Positions 1-4,600 of a stretch of DNA of 5,169 bases are shown here, piece by piece. The stretch is from contig JAKDKI010000180.1 of NCBI GenBank assembly GCA_030453435.1, forward strand, positions 1 through 5,169, read 5' to 3'. The stretch's first letter is position 1, and every line of letters begins with the position of its first letter. Position numbers and translations under genes: made by a program. The notes beneath the pieces are model-generated. The model saw only the letters and a program-made list of their open reading frames with translations. It did no database searches and was not told the DNA's origin. The stretch is from Kocuria sp. (lineage in GTDB: Bacteria > Actinomycetota > Actinomycetes > Actinomycetales > Micrococcaceae).

Positions 1-1499
1 GTGTGCACGGCGCCGGAGACCATGCCGTCCACGTCGCCCAGCTGCACCATCATGGTGCCGAAGTATGAACCGTCCGCCATACGTTCGAGCGCCTGCTCCT
101 TGGTCACACCCTTGTGGGAACGCAGCTTCACGTATTCGTCCGCGTAACGGTTGCGCAGTTCCTCGTCGTTCTGGAAATCGATCAGGTTGAGGCCCTCCGC
201 CTCGAAATCCAGATCAATGCCCTCGGACTGTGCCATGGTCTTGATCTGCTCGGGATCGCCCAGGACGGTGAGGTCGCAGAAGTTGCGGCGGTGGATCATT
301 TCCGCGGCACGCAGGATGCGCGGGTCCTCGCCCTCGGGCAGTACCACGTGCTTGCGATCGGCTCGCGCGGATTCCACGAGCTCGTGCAGGAACCGAAGCG
401 GGGTGCGCTTCACGGGGCGCGGCAGGTTCATGCGCCCGGCCAGCTCGTCGCTGTCCACGTACTGTGACCATGCGCCGCGAGCCGCAGCGACCTTACGAGG
501 ATGGGCGCCACCCAGCGTGCCTCGCGTGGTGGCCACCGCGCTGGCTGCGTTGTACGTGTCACGATCGGTGGTCATCACCGGGAACGGGGCAGCCGCCAAC
601 AGGGAGGCCACGGCGCCTTCCGGGCGGAAACCACCGGTCAGCAGCATGCCCGAGGGCACCGGCAAAGACGCCGCGAACGACGACGCCAGGGTTGCCGACA
701 TCACGTCCGTCCGATCGCCCGGGGTGATCACCAGATCTCCGTCGGTCAGCTGGTCCAAGAAATGGCCCACGGTCATGGCCGCGATCTTGATGCCCTTCAT
801 GTCGCGGTCCAGGGAATTGTCGTTGAGGTCGGTGCCGAACTCCTGGGCATCCACCAGCTCGGCAATCGTCGGGTTGGAGATCGCAGTGACCTCGGGGATC
901 ACATAGACCGGCAGGTTGTGGGCTCCGGGCTTGGCACGGCGGGTCAGTTCCTCGACTTGATCGGGATCGGCGCGGTTGACGATCACCGCGTAGATGTCAC
1001 AGCCGGCCTGACGCAGCTCGGTGCGGGTCACGTCCACGGCGTTGACGGTGTCCTCCACCGACTCCGCCTCGTGGGCGCTGATCACCGCAGCCACTGAGCA
1101 GCCCATGTTGTTGGCCAGTCGGGCGTTGAGATCGAACTCCGCGGTGGCTGCGTTGTGGGCTACCAGATCGGTGCCGTCCACCAGGATCACGTCGCATTCG
1201 CGGGCCATCTCGGAGTAAATGGAGACCGCGGCCGAATCCAGTTCGTCATGATCACCGGAGGCCAGGATCTCGCGCGTGCGCGCCAGCGAGACACCGCCGC
1301 GGCAACGGGAATCGGGCAGGTCGAAGGTGCGCTTCATGAGCTGCAAAGCGGAATCCTGCTCGGGGGAGTCGCCGTCGTGAACGGGGCGGAAGAACCCGAG
1401 CTTGTCCGTGTTGTTGAACAGTGTGTCCGCCAACCCCAACGCCACCAGCGTCTTGCCGGACTGCGGTGTCATTGCGGAAACGTAGATGCCCTGGGTCAT
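1..1499 (-). CDS. pta: Phosphate acetyltransferase, long form with N-terminal P-loop and DRTGG-type regulatory regions (3' end beyond window)
   Basis: Pta catalyses the reversible conversion of acetyl-CoA and phosphate to acetyl phosphate and CoA in the cytoplasm, normally with acetate kinase. The minus-strand frame is open for 499 codons from the ATG at 1499 and runs off the left edge. Residues 1-20 contain a BioD-like P-loop (PQSGKT, 12-17). A DRTGG-like regulatory domain lies around 205-320, with PGDRTDV near 260-266 and LLTGG near 286-290. The catalytic PTA_PTB domain begins near 365 (VVLPEGEDPRILRAA, 385-399) and is cut at MVSGAVHT. Long-form Pta proteins are about 700 residues, so roughly 200 catalytic residues lie outside the window. 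Start choice: AAAGGGA sits 8 nt upstream of the ATG, and the protein begins directly with the P-loop strand. ackA is often the next gene downstream, but that position is outside the window. No frameshift was seen in the codon-by-codon reading. Confidence 0.95.
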   Translation of the reverse strand, partial: MTQGIYVSAMTPQSGKTLVALGLADTLFNNTDKLGFFRPVHDGDSPEQDSALQLMKRTFDLPDSRCRGGVSLARTREILASGDHDELDSAAVSIYSEMARECDVILVDGTDLVAHNAATAEFDLNARLANNMGCSVAAVISAHEAESVEDTVNAVDVTRTELRQAGCDIYAVIVNRADPDQVEELTRRAKPGAHNLPVYVIPEVTAISNPTIAELVDAQEFGTDLNDNSLDRDMKGIKIAAMTVGHFLDQLTDGDLVITPGDRTDVMSATLASSFAASLPVPSGMLLTGGFRPEGAVASLLAAAPFPVMTTDRDTYNAASAVATTRGTLGGAHPRKVAAARGAWSQYVDSDELAGRMNLPRPVKRTPLRFLHELVESARADRKHVVLPEGEDPRILRAAEMIHRRNFCDLTVLGDPEQIKTMAQSEGIDLDFEAEGLNLIDFQNDEELRNRYADEYVKLRSHKGVTKEQALERMADGSYFGTMMVQLGDVDGMVSGAVH

Positions 1500-1507
1500 G
1501 AAGATGG

Positions 1508-1514
1508 TCCCTTT
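1508..1514 (-). promoter_or_regulatory. Ribosome binding site of pta
   Basis: On the minus strand this reads AAAGGGA, with 8 nt between it and the pta ATG at 1499. It is the clearest Shine-Dalgarno in the window and supports the chosen start. Confidence 0.65.
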
Positions 1515-1535
1515 CGGTTGGCGGTCTGCCGTTCC

Positions 1536-1541
1536 AGTTTA
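1536..1541 (-). promoter_or_regulatory. Candidate -10 element for pta
   Basis: On the minus strand this reads TAAACT, which fits the actinobacterial TANNNT -10 pattern, about 37 nt before the pta start codon. No convincing -35 hexamer lies 16-19 nt upstream. A start site near 1529 would leave a leader of about 30 nt containing the Shine-Dalgarno. This is inference from a short motif. Confidence 0.3.
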
Positions 1542-1549
1542 GAGACGTC

Positions 1550-1575
1550 ACATGGGCGCCGCGGAAACATGGGCG
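1550..1575. repeat. Nine-bp direct repeat in the pta divergent promoter region
   Basis: ACATGGGCG occurs at 1550-1558 and again at 1567-1575, so the two copies are 17 bp apart start to start. They lie just upstream of the candidate pta -10 element, between the two divergent genes. A tandem pair here could be an operator for a transcription factor controlling acetate metabolism, but no regulator can be named. A G-run flanked by C-runs follows at 1583-1597; in Corynebacterium, RamA recognises short G- or C-tracts near acetate genes, so a similar site is conceivable but unproven. Confidence 0.35.
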
Positions 1576-1629
1576 TGAATAACGGGGGTTTCCCGGGTAC
1601 TTCGGTGAGAGAAGTGCCACACTGGAAGT

Positions 1630-1992
1630 ATGTTGGTCGCATTCTCAGTCTCTCCCAGCGGCGGGGACAACCCTGACGCCTCCGTACACGATGCCGTGGC
1701 CGCAGCCGTCCACGTGGTCCGCGAATCCGGGCTCCCCAACCGCACCGATTCCATGTTCACCACCATTGAGGGTGAATGGGACGAGTGCATGGAGGTGGTC
1801 CGTCAGGCCACCGCAGCCGTTGCCGAATACGGACCGCGCGTCTCCCTGGTGCTCAAGGCGGACATCCGCCCCGGTCACACCGGCGAACTCTCCGGCAAGG
1901 TGGAACGTCTGGAAGCCGCACTTCACAGCCATGAACTCAACCGCGCCGAGGAACGTCGCGGTATCACCTCCGGTTCCCCGGATCAGAAGTAA
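1630..1992 (+). CDS. MTH1187/YkoF-type thiamine-binding protein (DUF77 family)
   Basis: This 120-residue protein fits the small thiamine-binding family PF01910 (MTH1187, and the HMP/thiamine-binding protein YkoF). Members have a ferredoxin-like alpha/beta fold, assemble into oligomers and bind thiamine or its pyrimidine part; their exact cellular job is mostly unknown. Family landmarks are the first strand LVAFSVSPSG (2-11), GLPNRTDSMFTT (34-45) followed by EGEWDECMEVV (47-57), and the strand RVSLVLKADIRPG (70-82). The last ~25 residues are charged and probably a flexible tail. There is no signal peptide, so it should be cytoplasmic. The ATG is chosen because the family starts at this strand. 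The nearest purine-rich stretches fit poorly: GGAAG (1624-1628) is only 1 nt away and GAGAGAAG is about 15 nt away. It probably shares a transcript with the gene 18 bp downstream. Confidence 0.88.
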   Translation: MLVAFSVSPSGGDNPDASVHDAVAAAVHVVRESGLPNRTDSMFTTIEGEWDECMEVVRQATAAVAEYGPRVSLVLKADIRPGHTGELSGKVERLEAALHSHELNRAEERRGITSGSPDQK

Positions 1993-1993
1993 C

Positions 1994-2005
1994 CGGGCGC
2001 TCCCG
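1994..2005 (+). repeat. Short inverted repeat between the thiamine-binding and SpeE-like genes
   Basis: CGGG at 1994-1997 pairs with CCCG at 2002-2005 around a 4-nt loop and is followed by TTT. It fills most of the 18-bp gap. The 4-bp stem is too small for an efficient terminator. If it folds, it could partly attenuate transcription or mask the downstream GTG start, which has no Shine-Dalgarno. Chance occurrence is quite possible in GC-rich DNA. Confidence 0.2.
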
Positions 2006-2010
2006 TTTCA

Positions 2011-2946
2011 GTGAGCAAGAAACGCAACCGTAAGAATCGGCGGGATCAAGCAGAACCGGTTGGAGCGGCGTCGTCGGACGCCGGTGGCCTGGTCGAAGGT
2101 ACCTGGCACACGGACACGGGAACCGTGCAGCTCGAGCATGATCAGTACGTGCCCGGCGCGTGGGTGCTGCGCGTGAACGGCGTGCCGTCATCGCACATCG
2201 TGCCCGACCGGCCGGATCAGCTCGAGTTCGAGTACATGCGTTGGTTCACCGCGCTCGCCGAAGAGCACATCGACCGACACTTGGACCCCACCACCCTGCG
2301 CATCCTGCACCTGGGTGGCGGTGCATGTTCGATGGCGCGTTATCTTGCGTGGCGCTACCCCGATGCGCGCCAGGTGGTCGTGGAACTCGACGCCGCTCTC
2401 ACGCGTCTCGTGCGCGAATGGCTCGATCTTCCCCGCGCACCCCTCCTTCGTATCCGCGCGGGTGAAGCCCGTGAAGTCACGGAATCACTGCATGAGTCGT
2501 CCCGCGAGGTGATCCTGCGGGATGTGTTCGCCGGTGAGCAAACCCCCGGTCATTTGCGGACTGTGGAGTTCGCTCAGCACGTGGATCGGGTGTTGTCTCC
2601 TGACGGGATCTATCTGATGAACGTGGGTGACACCCGCAACCTCAAGGGCACCCGGGCGGAGCTGGCCGCGCTGCTGGAGGTGTTCGAGCACGTGGGTGCC
2701 GTGGCGGATGCCGCGATGCTCAAGGGCCGCCGCTACGGCAACGTGGTGCTGGCAGCCTCCCATGCGCCGCTGTCCGAACCTGGATCCGCGGCGAGTGCAG
2801 CACTGGCCAAGGTATTGCTGGGTGGCCCGCTTCCCGCGCAGTACAAGGACACCGAGTGGTGTCGCCAACTCGTGGCCGAAACTCAGCCCTGGAACGACAA
2901 ACAGGCGGATCAGATGCCCGCGGTGGGGACCATTACCGGCGCGTGA
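2011..2946 (+). CDS. Spermidine-synthase-like (SpeE-fold) protein, probably not a true aminopropyltransferase
   Basis: This 311-residue protein has the Rossmann-type SAM/decarboxy-SAM binding fold of the spermidine synthase family. The glycine-rich loop is HLGGGACSMARYL (100-112), and the acidic end of strand 2 is VVVELD (122-127). Later strands include REVILRDVF (165-173) and SPDGIYLMNVGD (196-207). True SpeE enzymes carry a catalytic Asp in a D-S/L-S/T-D-P motif after strand 4. Here that region reads RDVFAGEQTP (170-179), so aminopropyl transfer is doubtful. Many actinobacterial spermidine synthase-like proteins of unknown substrate look like this. The N-terminus (2-11) is Lys/Arg/Asn-rich and probably disordered. 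There are no membrane segments. The start is a GTG 18 bp after the previous stop without a Shine-Dalgarno, suggesting co-transcription and possibly coupled translation. A methyltransferase role is an alternative I cannot exclude. Confidence 0.85.
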   Translation: MSKKRNRKNRRDQAEPVGAASSDAGGLVEGTWHTDTGTVQLEHDQYVPGAWVLRVNGVPSSHIVPDRPDQLEFEYMRWFTALAEEHIDRHLDPTTLRILHLGGGACSMARYLAWRYPDARQVVVELDAALTRLVREWLDLPRAPLLRIRAGEAREVTESLHESSREVILRDVFAGEQTPGHLRTVEFAQHVDRVLSPDGIYLMNVGDTRNLKGTRAELAALLEVFEHVGAVADAAMLKGRRYGNVVLAASHAPLSEPGSAASAALAKVLLGGPLPAQYKDTEWCRQLVAETQPWNDKQADQMPAVGTITGA

Positions 2947-2980
2947 GCGCTCAGCCCTCCCGCTCCCAGGTGTTGGGCCG

Positions 2981-2986
2981 TAGCGT
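2981..2986 (+). promoter_or_regulatory. Candidate -10 element of a leaderless promoter for the VOC gene
   Basis: TAGCGT fits TANNNT and ends 6 nt before the ATG at 2993, the spacing at which transcription would start on the A of the start codon. Leaderless mRNAs are common in actinobacteria. No clear -35 element is seen. The G-run between this site and the ATG (2987-2991) is too close to serve as a normal ribosome binding site. Confidence 0.4.
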
Positions 2987-2992
2987 GGGGGC

Positions 2993-3358
2993 ATGACTAG
3001 CTTCGTGAGTTCAGTGGCCATCGACTCCCACGACCCCGCAGCCCTGGCACGTTTCTGGTGCGAGGTCCTCGACTACAGAGTGGACCACGTGCAGGATAAG
3101 TTCGTCAGCACCCTGCCCAGCAGCGGAGACGGGTTCCGACTGGACTTCATCAGGGTGCCGGAGGGCAAAACGGTGAAAAACCGCTTGCACCTGGACCTGC
3201 TGCCGCGTGACACCGATCAGCAGAGCGAGGTCGCTCGAGTGGAAGCCCTGGGCGCCTACCGGGTGGACGTGGGGCAGACCAGTGAAGACAGCTGGGTGGT
3301 GCTGGCGGATCCAGAGGGCAACGAGTTCTGCATTCTGGAGTCACACCCCGCGGACTGA
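2993..3358 (+). CDS. Single-domain VOC/glyoxalase-like protein
   Basis: This 121-residue protein matches the compact glyoxalase-like group (Glyoxalase_6 type) of the vicinal oxygen chelate superfamily, common in actinobacteria. Two beta-alpha-beta modules are visible. The first opens with VAIDSHDPAALARFWCEVL (8-26). The second holds KNRLHLDL (62-69) and ends with WVVLADPEGNEFCIL (101-115). His66 and Glu111 sit where metal-binding residues of the fold often occur. The first-module position often used for metal has no clear match, so catalysis is uncertain. Relatives are typically dimers and include glyoxalases, dioxygenases and antibiotic-binding proteins; the substrate cannot be named from sequence. 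No signal peptide or membrane segment is present, so it should be cytoplasmic. The gene lies 46 bp after the SpeE-like gene, probably with its own leaderless promoter. The ATG has no properly spaced Shine-Dalgarno. Confidence 0.87.
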   Translation: MTSFVSSVAIDSHDPAALARFWCEVLDYRVDHVQDKFVSTLPSSGDGFRLDFIRVPEGKTVKNRLHLDLLPRDTDQQSEVARVEALGAYRVDVGQTSEDSWVVLADPEGNEFCILESHPAD

Positions 3359-3380
3359 CCCGGTTCCGGTCATTGCCGGG
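3359..3380 (+). terminator. Weak inverted repeat after the VOC gene, possible terminator
   Basis: CCCGG (3359-3363), directly after the stop codon, can pair with CCGGG (3376-3380) across a 12-nt loop. A competing CCGG/CCGG pairing exists inside it. No T-run follows. It may weakly end the upstream transcript before the urea-transporter gene, but this is only a short repeat in GC-rich DNA. Confidence 0.22.
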
Positions 3381-3392
3381 GGCCTCTGCCCT

Positions 3393-3398
3393 CATACT
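3393..3398 (+). promoter_or_regulatory. Candidate -10 element of a leaderless promoter for the urea transporter
   Basis: CATACT resembles the TATAAT/TANNNT -10 box and ends 7 nt before the GTG at 3406, placing transcription initiation at or next to the start codon. No Shine-Dalgarno precedes this GTG or the alternative TTG at 3373. No good -35 hexamer was found. Confidence 0.33.
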
Positions 3399-3405
3399 GA
3401 CCACT

Positions 3406-4521
3406 GTGTGGATAATTCAGGCGCTGATCAGGTCTCAGGGGCAGATCTTCTTTCAACGTGCCACGCTGAGCGGCCTGCTGGTCCTGCTGGCGCTGGTTGT
3501 CGCATCACCCTGGTTGGCGGGTTTCGCACTAATCGGCGCTGCGGTGCAGACCGGCGTTTCGATTTTCATGCGCCGACCGAGGCGCGAATCGGCCCGCCAA
3601 GCTCCCGGCGGTGATTCCCGGAGCGCAGACGCGCTCTCCAGACTCGGATTTGGATCAACGGCTCATAGCGCGCCCAGAGAGGCCGGCGATTCGGAACACC
3701 CCGCCGGGCACTCCCAACCCCCTGCGCCGAGCTCCGGCGGATCCCACAAAGCGTCCGCCCTGGCCATGTCGAGTCTGTCGACGGACGCCACCGCTCGTCG
3801 CGACGCCGCGGACGGCATTCACGGCTTCTGCGGAGCTCTCACCGGCTGCGCCGCATTCCTTGCGTGCGGACCGACCGTGGCCGCCCTCATCTGGACCGTC
3901 CTGGGCGGGGCACTGTGCGCTCTGCTCGTGCGGGTGCTTGAACGACTGCGGATCTTCGACTGGCTGCCCATGCTCACGGGCCCGTTCTGCGCGGTCAACA
4001 CTGCATTGAACCCGGTCTTTGCGCGGTGGTATCGCGAGCCGGAGCCGCTCACCGCGCCGCCGTTCGAGCTGGCCGGGCCGATCACGGACCTGGTCAGTGG
4101 CACTGTACGGGCCTCCGCCCAAGTGCTCTTGACCGATCATCTGCTGACCGGCCTATTGGTCCTGGTCACCATGTTTGTCGCCGGTGCGCGCGAAGGGCTG
4201 TGGTCCCTCACAGGCGCCGTGGCAGCCACGGCCCTCGGGTTCTGGATCCTCGGTTGGTCACCCGCCATGGCCGGGTTGGCCGGCTACTCGGGCTTTCTGA
4301 CGGCTCTCGCCCTGGGCGCGGTCTTCCCCCGCAACGACGCCGCTCTCATCGTTCGTCTGCTCGTCCCCTTGGCGGGCGCGTGCGTTACCGTCCCGTTGTG
4401 GTGGTTGCTGCAGCAGACCGGGATGGCTGTCTACACGTGGCCGTTCGTGCTGACCACGTGGGCGGTGCTGCTCACGCAGCGACGGTGGGTGCGGCGGGAA
4501 GTGGCCGGGGCGGCGTCGTAA
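3406..4521 (+). CDS. Urea transporter (UT family) with a large hydrophilic insertion
   Basis: This 371-residue membrane protein belongs to the urea transporter family (PF03253), channel-like proteins that carry urea down its gradient. The two homologous halves are visible. Half one has GQIFFQRATLSGLL (12-25), HGFCGALTG (139-147) and LPMLTGPF (187-194). Half two has AQVLLTDHLLTGLL (238-251), AGYSGFLTALALG (292-304) and YTWPFVLTTW (343-352). Thr191 and Thr344 lie in the paired pore motifs. Hydrophobic membrane segments fill about 21-54, 141-178 and 187-204 in half one, and 246-358 in half two. Residues 56-135 are a polar Ser/Pro/Arg/His-rich stretch where relatives have a short loop. Bacterial UTs are usually about 300-340 residues. 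The family's YG-F/Y-N-G pore motif reads HGFCG and GYSGF here. The GTG start gives an N-terminus just before the GQIFFQ motif; TTG at 3373 would add 11 residues. No urease gene is in the window. Confidence 0.88.
   Translation: MWIIQALIRSQGQIFFQRATLSGLLVLLALVVASPWLAGFALIGAAVQTGVSIFMRRPRRESARQAPGGDSRSADALSRLGFGSTAHSAPREAGDSEHPAGHSQPPAPSSGGSHKASALAMSSLSTDATARRDAADGIHGFCGALTGCAAFLACGPTVAALIWTVLGGALCALLVRVLERLRIFDWLPMLTGPFCAVNTALNPVFARWYREPEPLTAPPFELAGPITDLVSGTVRASAQVLLTDHLLTGLLVLVTMFVAGAREGLWSLTGAVAATALGFWILGWSPAMAGLAGYSGFLTALALGAVFPRNDAALIVRLLVPLAGACVTVPLWWLLQQTGMAVYTWPFVLTTWAVLLTQRRWVRREVAGAAS
3571..3810 (+). other. Low-complexity hydrophilic insert within the urea transporter
   Basis: These 80 codons (residues 56-135) encode a stretch rich in Ser, Pro, Ala, Gly, Arg and His, with no hydrophobic segment. 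It separates the first membrane segment from the first pore motif. By hand count, roughly 70% of its codons end in G or C, visibly less than in the flanking membrane-coding parts. It contains codons rare in such genomes (AGA twice, AGG, TTT, several GGA). This suits a weakly constrained, disordered linker. The frame stays open and the transporter motifs resume in the same frame. Confidence 0.7.
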
Positions 4522-4532
4522 TCGAAGCGGAT

Positions 4533-4559
4533 CCACCCCGTGACGTCACCCGAGGGTGG
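4533..4559. repeat. Inverted repeats with a GTGACGTCAC palindrome in the convergent junction
   Basis: CCACCC (4533-4538) is complementary to GGGTGG (4554-4559). The interval contains the perfect 10-bp palindrome GTGACGTCAC (4540-4549). Together with the hairpin immediately to the right, it fills the space between two convergent genes, so a role in ending transcription is plausible. Confidence 0.4.
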
Positions 4560-4584
4560 GCGCGGGGCGATAGCTACCCCGCGC
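4560..4584. terminator. Bidirectional hairpin terminator candidate between the urea transporter and purine permease
   Basis: GCGCGGGG (4560-4567) pairs perfectly with CCCCGCGC (4577-4584), giving an 8-bp GC-only stem around a 9-nt loop that contains TAGCTA. It lies 38 bp after the urea-transporter stop and 16 bp from the purine-permease stop on the other strand, so it could serve both convergent transcripts. No U-tract follows on either strand, which is frequent for actinobacterial terminators. Confidence 0.55.
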
Positions 4585-4600
4585 TGGACCGCCGAGCGCG

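Noticed and set aside
1618..1623. CACACT as a leaderless -10 element for the thiamine-binding protein gene, with the same 6-nt spacing as at 2981-2986.
   Set aside because: It matches the TANNNT pattern poorly and has no upstream support, so I did not list it as a feature.
1500..1629. Thiamine (TPP) riboswitch upstream of the thiamine-binding protein gene.
   Set aside because: I could not find the conserved CUGAGA and ACCUGA-type core segments; GTGAGAGAAG at 1605-1614 only superficially resembles part of it and lies next to the start codon with no partner elements.
114..1676. Several plus-strand open frames opposite pta, including one of about 250 codons at 151-906.
   Set aside because: The minus-strand frame encodes an uninterrupted Pta with recognisable motifs across the whole stretch. 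The plus-strand frames show arginine- and serine-rich, non-domain sequences typical of GC-rich antisense shadows.
2965..2977. CCCA/TGGG inverted repeat before the VOC gene as a terminator of the upstream transcript.
   Set aside because: A 4-bp stem with a 5-nt loop and no T-run is expected often by chance in this base composition.
3373..3405. TTG at 3373 as start of the urea transporter.
   Set aside because: It has no ribosome binding site, lies inside a small inverted repeat just after the VOC stop, and adds residues not needed for the family. GTG 3406 has a -10-like element at leaderless distance. It remains a possible alternative.
3207..4009. Alternative frames overlapping the urea-transporter insert, which might point to compensating frameshifts creating the odd segment.
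   Set aside because: None of the alternative frames encodes urea-transporter-like sequence in the insert, and the correct motifs continue in the original frame on both sides, so a true in-frame insertion is simpler.
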